A stretch of DNA of 64,000 bases from Verrucomicrobiota bacterium (GTDB taxonomy: Bacteria; Verrucomicrobiota; Verrucomicrobiia; Palsa-1439), in assembly GCA_016871575.1 (NCBI GenBank), contig VHCW01000006.1:1-64000 (forward strand), read 5' to 3'. Every line of letters begins with the position of its first letter. Positions within the stretch are counted from its first letter, which is position 1. The notes beneath the pieces are model-generated. The model worked only from the letters and a program-made list of their open reading frames with translations. It searched no databases and was not told the DNA's origin. Made by a program: the position numbers and the translations under genes. Below are positions 51,811 through 62,739 of this stretch, one piece after another.

Positions 51811-52362
51811 ATGAAAACAATACACATTCTGACTATCATCGCCGGGCTTGTCTGGGGCGCTGCGGCCCTTGCAGCCGAGCGTGAAACTTCGCCGGCGACT
51901 GCCGAGGCCGGGCCGACCGAGGCGGAGATGCGGGAGGCGGTGCAGCGTCATCTGGACAACCTGAACGCACAGATGCGTCCGCCACCGGCGCCCCCGTCGT
52001 CCACCCCTGCGCCGTCGGTCCCGCCGGCGTACATCTATTCGCCGTATTGGCGTCACGGTTATGGCGGCTACGGTTACTTTCCGCGTCCGGGCAAGGACAG
52101 CCAGTATGAAGACTGGACGGAAGTGGCAAAGCGCGCCGCGGCCCACGCGCGCGTCGAGATCACATCGTTCAAGAAACTCCGTTGCTCGCCCGCTCCCGAA
52201 CAGGGCGGATTCAGCGGCGAATACGTGGCCGAACTGCGTCTCGCCGGCAACCACCCGATGGCCCGCGAAATCCTCGCGACCTCCGGCCAGCGCGTCCAAG
52301 GTTTCTTCTATCGCGGCGACAAAGGCTGGATCTTTGGCGAACCGAAACCAGGGACGAAGTAG
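51811..52362 (+). CDS. Small secreted Pro-rich protein of unknown function
   Basis: A 183-residue exported protein. The signal is MKTIHILTIIAGLVWGAAALA. A helical segment (EAEMREAVQRHLDNLNAQM), a Pro/Ala-rich stretch and a Tyr/Gly-rich patch (YGGYGYFPRPG) precede a C-terminal domain with ITSFKKLRCSPAPEQ and RVQGFFYRGDKGWIFGEPKP. No family is recognised. The start at 51811 has GGAGG at good spacing, unlike upstream Met codons. Confidence 0.6.
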   Translation: MKTIHILTIIAGLVWGAAALAAERETSPATAEAGPTEAEMREAVQRHLDNLNAQMRPPPAPPSSTPAPSVPPAYIYSPYWRHGYGGYGYFPRPGKDSQYEDWTEVAKRAAAHARVEITSFKKLRCSPAPEQGGFSGEYVAELRLAGNHPMAREILATSGQRVQGFFYRGDKGWIFGEPKPGTK

Positions 52363-52578
52363 AGTCAAGCCTCGCCTCCGTCACACTTGAATGGAAAGGC
52401 GCGTTTGCAGTAACGCACGCAGTCCCGCGTCGTTTCGGGACGGAGTGCGGTTCGTTGGGGTGGACCGACCTCCCGCATACGCCACTTCGCTTCGCTGCGT
52501 GGCTTACTACGAACCACTAATCGTAATTCGCAACCTTTTTCTGTCCGCCGGCGTCTGGTGCTGGTAAGGTCGCGTTTC

Positions 52579-54438
52579 ATGAAAATTCGTTTGCTGCTGT
52601 TTGCCGGTTTGATGGTGTTGGCGCTTGGTTCGCAGGCTGTCGGCGCCGACGATAAAGTCACGGCCCGGTTGCGCGCGTTGTTCGCGCAGTTCGATGCCAA
52701 CCGCGACGGCGTGTTGTCACCCGACGAACAGATCATCATCCTCGAAGTGGTCAACCTGAGTTTCGGCGAACGATGGGGGGAACAGGTCGCCCAGTTGTTC
52801 AAGGCAGCGGCATCAGCCGACGGCTCGATCAGCGAGGCGGGCTGGAAACAACAGGTCGAGGCTCTCGCCAAACAAGTCGTCTCGTCGAAACGCACTTTCC
52901 GCGTCGCCATGCGCGACGGCGTGAAACTGGCCACCGATGTCTATCTGCCGCCGGGCGAAGGGCCGTTTCCGGTTATCTTGGCGCGGACGCCGTACGGTCG
53001 CTCAGGACGCGGCATCAGCGGCGTGGAACTCGTGCAGGAAGGGATTGCGGTGGTCGTGCAGGACATGCGGGGACGATTCGATTCGGAAGGCGAAAACCTG
53101 CCGTTTATCGGTTGTGGCTGGGGCGAACATCAGGACGGCGTGGACACGGTGGCGTGGCTGCGTCAACAGCCGTGGTGCAACGGCACGATCGGCACCGTCG
53201 GCGGTTCCGCCGGCGGCATCACGCAAAATCTTCTCGCCGGCGCAACCACCAACGGCGTCGTCGCACAATACATCGCCGTCGCTGCGGCCAGCCTCTACCA
53301 CGATGCCGCCTACACCGGCGGCGCGTTTCGGAAGGCCGATGTTGAGAACTGGACGACCAGCAACAAATTCGATCCCAAGGCGCTGCTGTTGATGCGCGAA
53401 CGTCCGGGCTACGACGATTACTGGCGGCAATTCGACTCGACCTTGAAATTCGCCACGATGACGGCGCCGGCCGTCCACGTCGGCGGATGGTTCGACATGT
53501 TTGCGCAGGGGACGATTGACGAGTTTGTCGGACGCCACTATCACGGCGGCCCCGGCGCGCGCGGCCGGCAGCAATTGGTGATGGGACCGTGGGAACACGG
53601 CGTCGGCAAGCCAAAGGCCGGCGAACTGACCTTTCCCAACAGCCGCATCCCGAAAAACTACGATGTGACGCGATGGTTCGAGTTTTTCCTGCTGGGGCGC
53701 GACAACGGCGTCTTGAAACAACCCGCCGTCGCCTACTACGTCATGGGCGACACCGCAACGCCCGGCGCCCCGGGCAACGAGTGGCGGTTCGTCAACGACT
53801 GGCCCGTGCCGGCCGCTGACACGCCGTATTATTTCCAGCGCGGCGGCAAACTATCGCCGGCGAAACCGACAACGACCACCGCAAACACCGTGACTTACAC
53901 ATTTGATCCAGCCAACCCGTGCCCGACCATCGGCGGCGGCAACCTGACCATCCCGCGCGGCCCGCGCAACCAGAACCCGATTGAATCGCGTCCTGACGTG
54001 GTGATGTTCACGAGCGAGCCGTTGAGCGAGCCGGTCGAGGTGACCGGGCGCGTGAAAGCGAAAGTGTTTGTCTCGTCATCGGCGGTTGACACCGACTTGT
54101 CAGTCCGTCTCTGCGACGTGTATCCTGACGGCAAAAGTTATCTGATGGCCGAGGGGATGTTGCGATTGCGGCACCGGAAGTCGTTCGAGAAACCTGAACT
54201 GCTCACGCCGGGCAAAATCGAGGAAGTCACCGTGGATTGTTGGTCCACGAGCATCATTTTCAACAAAGGCCACCGCATTCGCGTCACCGTGACATCGAGC
54301 AACTATCCGCGGTTCGACGTGAACCCCGGCACCGGCAAACCGTGGACGGACACCGGCGAGCGCGTCCGCCAGACCAACAAGATTCACTGCGACGTCGCCC
54401 GCCCATCCTGTGTGCTCCTGCCAATTCCCAAGCCCTGA
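52579..54438 (+). CDS. EF-hand-containing CocE/NonD-type exported hydrolase
   Basis: A 619-residue exported alpha/beta hydrolase of the X-Pro dipeptidyl-peptidase/CocE group. The signal (MKIRLLLFAGLMVLALGSQAVGA) precedes an EF-hand pair at about 30-95; the first loop is good (DANRDGVLSPDE), the second degenerate (SADGSISEAG). The catalytic domain has LARTPYGRSGRG, VVVQDMRGRFDSEG and S210 in VGGSAGGI. The C-terminal jelly roll has FTSEPLSEPVEVTG and GHRIRVTVTSSNYPRFDVNPGTG. It probably cleaves an ester or Xaa-Pro peptide; the substrate is unknown. The 216 bp before it hold no gene. Confidence 0.8.
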   Translation: MKIRLLLFAGLMVLALGSQAVGADDKVTARLRALFAQFDANRDGVLSPDEQIIILEVVNLSFGERWGEQVAQLFKAAASADGSISEAGWKQQVEALAKQVVSSKRTFRVAMRDGVKLATDVYLPPGEGPFPVILARTPYGRSGRGISGVELVQEGIAVVVQDMRGRFDSEGENLPFIGCGWGEHQDGVDTVAWLRQQPWCNGTIGTVGGSAGGITQNLLAGATTNGVVAQYIAVAAASLYHDAAYTGGAFRKADVENWTTSNKFDPKALLLMRERPGYDDYWRQFDSTLKFATMTAPAVHVGGWFDMFAQGTIDEFVGRHYHGGPGARGRQQLVMGPWEHGVGKPKAGELTFPNSRIPKNYDVTRWFEFFLLGRDNGVLKQPAVAYYVMGDTATPGAPGNEWRFVNDWPVPAADTPYYFQRGGKLSPAKPTTTTANTVTYTFDPANPCPTIGGGNLTIPRGPRNQNPIESRPDVVMFTSEPLSEPVEVTGRVKAKVFVSSSAVDTDLSVRLCDVYPDGKSYLMAEGMLRLRHRKSFEKPELLTPGKIEEVTVDCWSTSIIFNKGHRIRVTVTSSNYPRFDVNPGTGKPWTDTGERVRQTNKIHCDVARPSCVLLPIPKP

Positions 54439-54439
54439 G

Positions 54440-54468
54440 TTGCGTGCAGAACAGGCATTTGCTAGGGT
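54440..54468 (+). promoter_or_regulatory. Candidate promoter of the ATP synthase operon
   Basis: TTGCGT, 17 nt, TAGGGT, ending 16 nt before the atpZ ATG at 54485. The -10 is weak, but spacing and position fit. Confidence 0.35.
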
Positions 54469-54484
54469 GCGCGCCGGCGACTTC

Positions 54485-54703
54485 ATGAAACCTGTTGGAA
54501 AACTGCACGGGCTTGACCGTGCGATTGGCATCGGCTCCCAGATGGTGGCGTCCACAGTCGTGGGCGCGGCCATTGGTTGGTGGCTGGATCAAGTGACCGG
54601 CTGGTCGCCGTGGCTGCTGATTATCTTTTTTCTCCTCGGATCGGTGGCGGGATTCTTCGTTGTGTACCGGGGAATGCAAGGATGGAAGGAGCCGACCCAA
54701 TGA
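54485..54703 (+). CDS. atpZ: AtpZ/AtpI-type F0 accessory membrane protein
   Basis: A 72-residue protein with two TM helices (MVASTVVGAAIGWWLD and LLIIFFLLGSVAGFFVVY) on either side of a WSPW loop, the AtpZ pattern. AtpZ works with AtpI as a small Mg2+/Ca2+-type channel or assembly factor for the F0 ring. The start at MKPVGKLH is preferred over the longer frame, which overlaps the hydrolase gene. It overlaps atpI by ATGA. Confidence 0.8.
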   Translation: MKPVGKLHGLDRAIGIGSQMVASTVVGAAIGWWLDQVTGWSPWLLIIFFLLGSVAGFFVVYRGMQGWKEPTQ

Positions 54704-54987
54704 ACAAGCCGTTGTTGCTTGGTTTGGTGTTGGGGGCGTTGATTGGCGGCGTTTATGTCGCGCTGCAACGGGCGGACCTCCGGCGCAAGGGCGCATCCTT
54801 GCCGGCGCGCGGGATGTTGCCGATGCTGCTGCGGGCGGGGGCGCGGCTTTTGTTCCTGGTGGCGGCGTGGTGGCTGGCGTTTCGGTTTACGGAGGCCGAC
54901 AAATACTGGTTGACCGGCACTTTGGCGGTTGCCTATAGTCTGCCCCTCATTTGGCAGTTGAAACAAATGGGTGCGAAGAAAGAATAA
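54700..54987 (+). CDS. atpI: AtpI-like membrane protein
   Basis: A 95-residue protein with three or four hydrophobic segments: LLLGLVLGALIGGVYVAL, LLRAGARLLFLVAAWWLAF, and YWLTGTLAVAYSLPLIWQL. The size, order and position before atpB match AtpI (ATP synthase protein I), which assists c-ring assembly. The translation start overlaps the atpZ stop. Confidence 0.75.
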   Translation: MNKPLLLGLVLGALIGGVYVALQRADLRRKGASLPARGMLPMLLRAGARLLFLVAAWWLAFRFTEADKYWLTGTLAVAYSLPLIWQLKQMGAKKE

Positions 54988-54994
54988 CCAAACA

Positions 54995-55747
54995 ATGAAT
55001 TTGGGCATCACACACGAAGTCATTCTGGTCTGGATTGCCGCAGCCGTCACGCTGGTGGTGATGATTGCCGGCGCGCGGTTGATCACGATCAATCTGGCGG
55101 CCACCGGCAAATTCGCCAACCTGATCGAGGCCATGATGGATTTCGTGCGGACCAGCATTGTCGAGGAATTTCTCGGCCGGCACGGCAAGGCGTGGTTCGG
55201 GTTTTTCGCCGCGTTGTTTTTCTTTTTGCTGACCGCCAATCTCATCGGCAAATTGCCGGGGCCGGTCTACCGGGGCGTCGAGGAGCCGCATTTCTGGCTG
55301 GAATCGCCGACCAGCAACATCAACGTGACGGCGGGGATGGCGATTTTCGTGTTTCTCGTGGCGCAGATCACCGGGATCATCAAGCTCGGTCCTGCCGGTT
55401 ATTTCAAGAAGAAGTTCTTGCTGCCCGGCGCGCCGTGGTGGGTGCAGCCGCTGGCCATCATCATCATGCCCATCGTGTTGCTCGCAGAGCCGTTCTCGCT
55501 TGCCGTCCGTCTGTTCGCCAACATGACCGCGGGCCACAAGGTCATCGTGACGTTTGCCGTCGCCGAACTGGTGGGCGGCGTCTGGCTGTTCCAGCAGGGC
55601 GGCCTGTGGGCGGCGGTGTCGGTGCTGCCGTTTGTGTTGTCGGTGGTGTTGTTGGCGTTTGAATTGTTTGTGGCCTTCATTCAGGCGTTTATTTTTACGT
55701 TGTTGTCCGCGTTGTACCTCAGTGAATCGTTGGAAGAACATCATTAG
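54995..55747 (+). CDS. atpB: F0 ATP synthase subunit a
   Basis: A 250-residue integral membrane subunit forming the proton half-channels. FLLTANLIGKLPGP is the family helix-4 region; the essential Arg is in SLAVRLFANMTAGH, with Glu/His partners further on (LLAFELFVAFIQAFIFTLLSALYLSESLEEHH). The ATG at 54995 is preferred over a GTG at 54971 that overlaps atpI. Confidence 0.95.
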   Translation: MNLGITHEVILVWIAAAVTLVVMIAGARLITINLAATGKFANLIEAMMDFVRTSIVEEFLGRHGKAWFGFFAALFFFLLTANLIGKLPGPVYRGVEEPHFWLESPTSNINVTAGMAIFVFLVAQITGIIKLGPAGYFKKKFLLPGAPWWVQPLAIIIMPIVLLAEPFSLAVRLFANMTAGHKVIVTFAVAELVGGVWLFQQGGLWAAVSVLPFVLSVVLLAFELFVAFIQAFIFTLLSALYLSESLEEHH

Positions 55748-56026
<279 letters not shown>

Positions 56027-56038
56027 CAGGAGACGGCT

Positions 56039-56617
56039 GTGAACAAACTGTCATTTGCCAGTCTCGGCTTGTTGTGGTGTCCGCTGGCGGCCCTCGCGGC
56101 GGAAGGCGACCACGGCGGCGGCCCGTTGCAGATTGACCTGGGCCTGCAACTCTGGGTGGTGCTCACCTTTGTGGTGATGATGGGCCTGCTCGCCAAACTC
56201 GCGTTCAAGCCGATTGCCGATGCGCTGGAGAAACGCGGCGCCACGATCAAATCCCAACTCGACGAAGCCGAGAAATCCCGCGCCGACGCGAAGAAGTTGA
56301 TGGAGAACTATCAGGCGCAGATTGCCGAGGCCCGCGCCGAGGCCGGCAAGATCCTTGACGAAGCCCGCGTGCTCAGCGAGAAGGTCCGCAAGGAACTGGT
56401 GGACAAGGCCAACGCCGAGTCCGCCGCCTTGGTCCAGCGCGCGCAGGAGGAAATTGTCCGCCAGAAGGAAAAAGGCGTGCAGGAGTTGAAGGACACCGTC
56501 GCCAATCTTTCCGTGCAAATCGCCTCGCGCGTCATCGAGCGGGAAGTCAACGAAGCCACCCACCGACAACTCGTTGACGGCCTCATCAAGGACCTTGCCA
56601 ACATCCGCAAAGCCTGA
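56039..56617 (+). CDS. atpF: F0 ATP synthase subunit b with N-terminal leader-like extension
   Basis: A 192-residue stator subunit starting at GTG behind AGGAGA. A signal-peptide-like stretch (MNKLSFASLGLLWCPLAALAAEGD) precedes the normal membrane helix (LQLWVVLTFVVMMGLLAKLAF). The long coiled coil to the C-terminus is Ala/Glu/Lys-rich (AEARAEAGKILDEARVLSEKV), and LVDGLIKDLANI ends it. The leader suggests either an extra TM or a cleaved signal, as seen in some other phyla. Confidence 0.9.
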   Translation: MNKLSFASLGLLWCPLAALAAEGDHGGGPLQIDLGLQLWVVLTFVVMMGLLAKLAFKPIADALEKRGATIKSQLDEAEKSRADAKKLMENYQAQIAEARAEAGKILDEARVLSEKVRKELVDKANAESAALVQRAQEEIVRQKEKGVQELKDTVANLSVQIASRVIEREVNEATHRQLVDGLIKDLANIRKA

Positions 56618-56622
56618 GCGCC

Positions 56623-57159
56623 ATGCCACACGACCCGATCAACACCGGTTACGCGCGCGCCCTCTTCGAGATGGCCAGCGCCGAAGGTGTCACGGATCGC
56701 ATCCAGGAGGAACTCTTCCGCCTGCGCGAATTGCTCAAGGCCAATCCCGCGCTGCTGGAATTCCTCAAAGACCCCAACATCAAACGCGAAGGCAAACGTC
56801 AGGCGCTGACCGAGCTTCTCGATGGGCGGATTCACCCCGTGCTGCTCAACACGATCCTGACCCTCAGCGATCAGGATCGCGCCGGCCGGATTCTCCCGAT
56901 TGTGGAGGAATTTGACCGCGTGGCCTCCGCCGCGCGCCAGAAAATCACCGGCGAAGTCACCACCGCCATCAAACTCGACGACGCCACGCTGGCTCGCCTC
57001 GCCGGCGAACTGAGCCGGCTCACCGGTAAAAACGTGCAATTGTTCCAGAGAATTGACCCGGCGATTCTCGGTGGCGCCGTCATCAAGGTGGGCGAACAAA
57101 TCATTGACGCCAGCCTGCGCCGCAAACTCGACCAGATCAAGACGATCCTAGCGCAGTAG
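56623..57159 (+). CDS. atpH: F1 ATP synthase subunit delta
   Basis: A 178-residue stator subunit joining b to F1. The helical N-terminal domain starts INTGYARALFEMASAEGV; the C-terminal part has VTTAIKLDDATLARLAGEL and the hallmark DPAILGGAVIKVGEQIIDASLRRKLDQ. It lies 5 nt after atpF and 9 nt before atpA. Confidence 0.95.
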   Translation: MPHDPINTGYARALFEMASAEGVTDRIQEELFRLRELLKANPALLEFLKDPNIKREGKRQALTELLDGRIHPVLLNTILTLSDQDRAGRILPIVEEFDRVASAARQKITGEVTTAIKLDDATLARLAGELSRLTGKNVQLFQRIDPAILGGAVIKVGEQIIDASLRRKLDQIKTILAQ

Positions 57160-57168
57160 AGGTTCCTC

Positions 57169-58719
57169 ATGTCCGACACACTCACACTCGACTCCAAACG
57201 AATCAGCGACGTCCTCCAACGCGCTGTCTCTTCCTACAAAGCCGAAGTCGGCGTGGAAGAAATCGGCGAGGTCATTGATTGCGGCGACGGCATCGCCCGC
57301 GTCAAGGGGCTGCCCAACTGCATGGCCGAGGAGATGCTCGAATTCCCCCACGGCATCTTCGGCATGGCGCTCAACCTCGAAAAGGAGGAAGTCGGCGCCA
57401 TGATCCTCGGCGATTTCACCGAGATTTGCGAAGGCGACCTCGTCAAGCGCACCGGGCGCGTCCTCAGCGTGCCGGCCGGCGAGGCGTTGCTCGGACGTGT
57501 CGTGGACGCCATCGGCCAGCCGATTGACGGCAAAGGACCGATCAATACGCCTCACATGCGCCCCATCGAAAGCCGCGCGCCGGGCGTCATCGAGCGCCAG
57601 CCCGTCAAGGAGCCGTTGCAGACCGGCTTGAAGGCGATTGACTCGATGATTCCCATCGGTCGCGGACAACGCGAACTGATCATCGGCGACCGCCAGACCG
57701 GCAAGACGGCCATCTGCGTGGACACCATCATCAACCAGAAAGGCGGCGACGTCTTTTGCATCTACGTTGCCATCGGCCAGAAAAAATCCACCGTCGTCAG
57801 CGTCGTCGAGACGCTCGAACAACACGGCGCCATGGACTACACGATTGTCGTCAGCGCCACCGCCAGCGATGCCGCGCCGATGCAGTTCATCGCCCCGTAC
57901 GCCGGCTGCGCGATGGGCGAATACTTCCGCGACAACGGCCAACATGCGCTTGTCATTTACGACGATCTTTCCAAACACGCCGTGGCGTACCGGCAAGTGT
58001 CGTTGTTGTTGCGCCGGCCGCCGGGCCGCGAGGCGTTTCCCGGCGACATCTTCAACCTTCACAGCCGGTTGCTGGAGCGCGCGGCCAAGCTGCACAACGA
58101 CGCGCCCCGCTTGAACCCCGCCTATCCGAAGGGAGGCGGCACGCTCACGGCGCTGCCGATCATTGAGACCCAGGAAGGCGATTACGCCGCTTACATTCCC
58201 ACCAACGTCATTTCGATCACCGACGGCCAGATTTATCTGGAGACCGATCTCTTCTACGCCGGCACCCGACCGGCCGTGTCGGTCGGGCTTTCCGTCAGCC
58301 GCGTCGGCGGCAACGCCCAGACCAAGGCGATGAAGAAAGTGGCCGGAACACTGCGCCTCGGCCTTGCGCAATACCGCGAGTTGGTGGCGTTCGCGCAGCT
58401 TTCCAGCGACCTCGACAAGGCGACCAAGGCGCAGCTCGACCGCGGCCAGCGGATGGTCGAGTTGCTGAAACAACCGCAATACCAGCCGTTGTCCGTTGAG
58501 GACCAGACGATGATCATCTGGGTCGGCGCCAACGGGTACTTGGACGACCTGCCCGTGGCTTCGATTTCCAAGTTTGAGAGTGATTTCTACCAATTCATGC
58601 ACAGCAAGTACCCGCGGATTGTCCAGGAAATCCGCGACCGCAAGGAACTCACCGAAGCCATCACCGGCCAACTGAAGAAGGCAGCGGAGGAATTCAAGGC
58701 AATGTTCTCGGCGAAGTAA
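57169..58719 (+). CDS. atpA: F1 ATP synthase subunit alpha
   Basis: A 516-residue non-catalytic nucleotide-binding subunit. The beta-barrel start ([18 protein letters not shown]) is followed by Walker [47 protein letters not shown], and the signature [11 protein letters not shown]. Length is normal. An inverted-repeat element separates it from atpG. Confidence 0.98.
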   Translation: MSDTLTLDSKRISDVLQRAVSSYKAEVGVEEIGEVIDCGDGIARVKGLPNCMAEEMLEFPHGIFGMALNLEKEEVGAMILGDFTEICEGDLVKRTGRVLSVPAGEALLGRVVDAIGQPIDGKGPINTPHMRPIESRAPGVIERQPVKEPLQTGLKAIDSMIPIGRGQRELIIGDRQTGKTAICVDTIINQKGGDVFCIYVAIGQKKSTVVSVVETLEQHGAMDYTIVVSATASDAAPMQFIAPYAGCAMGEYFRDNGQHALVIYDDLSKHAVAYRQVSLLLRRPPGREAFPGDIFNLHSRLLERAAKLHNDAPRLNPAYPKGGGTLTALPIIETQEGDYAAYIPTNVISITDGQIYLETDLFYAGTRPAVSVGLSVSRVGGNAQTKAMKKVAGTLRLGLAQYRELVAFAQLSSDLDKATKAQLDRGQRMVELLKQPQYQPLSVEDQTMIIWVGANGYLDDLPVASISKFESDFYQFMHSKYPRIVQEIRDRKELTEAITGQLKKAAEEFKAMFSAK

Positions 58720-58848
58720 ATCCGAAATCCGAATCTCGAAATTCGAAACAAGCACGAAATCCGAATGACCAAAATCCCCCAGCAAAATTGTTTTGAACAT
58801 TGCCGATTCGAGCTTCGAATTTGTTTCGGATTTCGGGTTTCGGATTTT
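58718..58848. repeat. MITE-like inverted repeat between atpA and atpG
   Basis: The left arm starts AAATCCGAAATCCGAA and the right arm ends TTTCGGGTTTCGGATTT. Both are built of TCCGAAA/TTCGAAA units and fold back on each other. It starts within the atpA stop codon and ends 10 bp before the atpG ATG, in the middle of an otherwise tight operon. Confidence 0.75.
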
Positions 58849-58858
58849 TGTCCTAGCC

Positions 58859-59728
58859 ATGCCTAGCACTCGCGACATCCGCCGCCACATCCGTGGCGTG
58901 AAAAACATCCGCCAGGTCACCAAGGCGATGCACATGGTGGCCGCGGCCCGCTTGCGTCGCGCACAGGCCAAGGCCGAGGCCGCGCGTCCGTACGCCGAGC
59001 GGCTCGGCGTCATCCTGCGGGATGTGTTTGCCGCCAATCCCGCGACGCGGCATCCGTTGCTTGTCCAGCGGCCGCTGCGCCGGGTCGGCTTGGTCGTCAT
59101 CAGTTCCGACCGCGGCCTGTGCGGCGCGTTCAACGCCGGGATTCTCCGCGAGGCGGGGCGTTTCGTCGAGGCGCAAACCGCTGACGTCGGCCTCATGACG
59201 GTCGGGCGCAAGGCGCGCGAGTTTTTCCAGCGGATGGAAATCACGATTGACCAGTCGTTCCTGCAGCCGTCGCGCGATGTTCGCCTGGAGGAAGTCGGCC
59301 TCATCAGCAAACAGATCATCAACGACTACACCGCCGGCCAGTACGACCAGATTCACCTTGCCTACGCGCGTTTCGCTGGTGTGTTGAAAAGTGGACCGGT
59401 CGTGTCGCAACTGTTGCCGGTGCCACCACCGGGCGCCGCCGAGGGCATTGTGCCGCGCGCGGGCGCCTGCCAGTTCGAGCCGGCGGCGGAAGCGTTGCTT
59501 GGCGCGCTGCTGCCGCAATACGTTGAGGTTCTTGTTTATCGCGCGCTCGTCGAGTCGCTGGCCGGCGAGCAGGCGGCCCGGATGGTGGCGATGAAATCAG
59601 CCACCGACAGCGCCTCGGACATGATCGAGACGCTGACCCGCGAATACAACCGCGTCCGCCAGACGGCAATCACCACGCAGATTTTGGAAGTCGTGTCCGG
59701 CGCCGAGGCGCTGGGGCATGAAAAGTAG
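58859..59728 (+). CDS. atpG: F1 ATP synthase subunit gamma
   Basis: A 289-residue rotor shaft. The N-terminal coiled coil starts STRDIRRHIRGVKNIRQVTKAM; VVISSDRGLCGAFN is the central Rossmann-like part. The C-terminal helix has MVAMKSATDSASDMIETLTREYNRVRQTAITTQILEVVSGAEAL, the family signature. The start at 58859 matches the family N-terminus; the frame extends upstream into the repeat. Confidence 0.95.
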   Translation: MPSTRDIRRHIRGVKNIRQVTKAMHMVAAARLRRAQAKAEAARPYAERLGVILRDVFAANPATRHPLLVQRPLRRVGLVVISSDRGLCGAFNAGILREAGRFVEAQTADVGLMTVGRKAREFFQRMEITIDQSFLQPSRDVRLEEVGLISKQIINDYTAGQYDQIHLAYARFAGVLKSGPVVSQLLPVPPPGAAEGIVPRAGACQFEPAAEALLGALLPQYVEVLVYRALVESLAGEQAARMVAMKSATDSASDMIETLTREYNRVRQTAITTQILEVVSGAEALGHEK

Positions 59729-61152
<1,424 letters not shown>

Positions 61153-61153
<1 letters not shown>

Positions 61154-61572
61154 TGGCGGAGAAAACCTTCCAACTGGAAATTCTCACCTTGCAGCGCCTG
61201 TTTCTGCGCGAACAGGTCCGTTTCCTCATCGCCCCCGGCCAGGAAGGCGTCTTCGAAATCCTGCCCGGCCACGCGCCGTTCATCTTCGCGCTCAAGCCCG
61301 GCCCGTTGCGCATCCGCCAACCCGACGGCAAGGACGCCCACATCGCCGTCGGCGGCGGTTTCCTCGTGGTGGAAGCGGGAAACGTCAGTATCCTCACCCG
61401 GAGCGCGGAGCATCCCGAGGAGATTGACCGCGCGCGCGCGGCCAAGGCGGAAGCCCGCGCCCAAGAGCGACTGCAGAAACGCGATGGCGTGGATGTTTTG
61501 CGCGCCCAGGCAGCGTTGCAACGAGCGCTTGCGCGATTGAAGGTGGCGGAATATGGTGGGAAGGGGCTATGA
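61153..61572 (+). CDS. atpC: F1 ATP synthase subunit epsilon
   Basis: A 139-residue subunit. The N-terminal beta sandwich (LEILTLQRLFLREQVRFLIAPGQEG, FEILPGHAPFIFAL, AVGGGFLVVEAGNVSIL) is followed by the two-helix C-terminal part (RARAAKAEARAQERLQK, ALQRALARLKVAEY). It starts at the last base of atpD and overlaps the kinase gene by ATGA. Confidence 0.95.
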
Positions 61573-62300
61573 ACACCACCACGCCAAGCACCGTCCGCAT
61601 CAGCCGTGAGGCGCGCATTGCCGCCTCTGTTGCCGCGTGGCACAAATTCCGCGAACGACAACAACATGTTCCCGCCCGTCTTCCCTTTGTCACCATTTCC
61701 CGTCAGTACGGTTGCGAGGCGTTCGGGCTGGCGGTGCAACTGGCCGACCTGCTCAACAAACGTTGCCAACCTGCCGTGCCGTGGGCGAGCTACGACCGCG
61801 AGGTGCTCGACCGCGTGTCCGCCGAACTCAACCTCAACCGCGAAATTGTCGCCTGCATGGACGGCCGCCGGCGCAGCGAGATGATCGAGTTTTTCGATAC
61901 CCTGCTGAACCGCAAGGTGGACGAGGTCGTGTTGTTCCGCAAGATCGCCGAAGTCATCTGCTCGCTGGCCACCAACGGACACACCATTCTCGTCGGACGC
62001 GGCAGCTACCTGCTCACCCGCAGCCTCAATACCGGCCTGCACGTCCGCCTCATCGCGCCCCGGCCCTGGCGCATCCAGCGGATTGCCAGCTGGAAAAACA
62101 TTTCCCTGAAGGACGCCGAAAAGGATGTCGAGCACTGCGAGATTCAACGCGACACGTTCCTGAAAACGTTCTTCCTGCAACAACCGCCCAATCCGTTTGA
62201 TCTGATCCTCGAAAACTCGGCCTTCAACGTCCATCAAATGGCCGAGATCATCTTCACCGCGCTGGCCGCGCGCTTCAGCAGCGTGCTGGTCGAGGACTGA
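61569..62300 (+). CDS. Cytidylate-kinase-like protein
   Basis: A 243-residue P-loop-related protein of the cytidylate-kinase-like family. FVTISRQYGCEAFGLAVQLADLL is the diverged Walker A region (family form S-R-x-x-G-S/C-G/E). WASYDREVLDRVSAEL, then HTILVGRGSYLLTR, LHVRLIAPRPWRIQRI and FDLILENSAFNVHQMAEII follow. The role is unknown. It ends the ATP synthase transcript, being joined to atpC by ATGA; its 3' end overlaps the convergent adenosyltransferase gene by 26 bp. Confidence 0.8.
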   Translation: MNTTTPSTVRISREARIAASVAAWHKFRERQQHVPARLPFVTISRQYGCEAFGLAVQLADLLNKRCQPAVPWASYDREVLDRVSAELNLNREIVACMDGRRRSEMIEFFDTLLNRKVDEVVLFRKIAEVICSLATNGHTILVGRGSYLLTRSLNTGLHVRLIAPRPWRIQRIASWKNISLKDAEKDVEHCEIQRDTFLKTFFLQQPPNPFDLILENSAFNVHQMAEIIFTALAARFSSVLVED

Positions 62301-62739
62301 CTTTTGTTTCTTTTCCGCGGCCGGCCCGTCGCGCCAGCACAAACAACAAATCCCCCAACCGGTTCAGATACGGCACCACCGTCTTCTTCGTCGCGCAAAC
62401 CCGTTCCGCCCGCCGGCAGACCGCCCGCGCAAAATGCAACGGACCGACCGGCAAAATGAACTGCTTCAGCGGCGGCAGCTTCGCCTGCATCTCGTCAATC
62501 CATCGCTCCAGCTTCTCCACGGGCGCGGTCGCATCGAGATGAAACAAATCGTTCTGAATGTCCGCCAGCATCGCGTCGAGTTTGCGGTCGGCAAGAAGCG
62601 AGCGGGCCAGCCCGATGGCCGAGTTCAACTCATCGAGCGCGCCCTCGGCCTCGATCTCCGGCGAGTTCTTGCGAACGCGCCGGCCATCGCGGAGCAAGGT
62701 CGTCCCGTCGTCGCCTTTTCGCGTATAGATTCTCAGCAT
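62275..62739 (-). CDS. Cob(I)alamin adenosyltransferase, PduO type
   Basis: A 154-residue helical-bundle enzyme that moves adenosyl from ATP to cob(I)alamin. IYTRKGDDGTT is the ATP-binding N-terminus (K in place of the common T/G). ALDELNSAIGLAR, FHLDATAP, RAVCRRAERVC and YLNRLGDLLFVLAR are the other family blocks. The C-terminus is short. It overlaps the upstream cupin gene by 7 bp. The window has no B12 riboswitch or B12-dependent enzyme. Confidence 0.9.
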   Translation of the reverse strand: MLRIYTRKGDDGTTLLRDGRRVRKNSPEIEAEGALDELNSAIGLARSLLADRKLDAMLADIQNDLFHLDATAPVEKLERWIDEMQAKLPPLKQFILPVGPLHFARAVCRRAERVCATKKTVVPYLNRLGDLLFVLARRAGRGKETKVSPRPARC

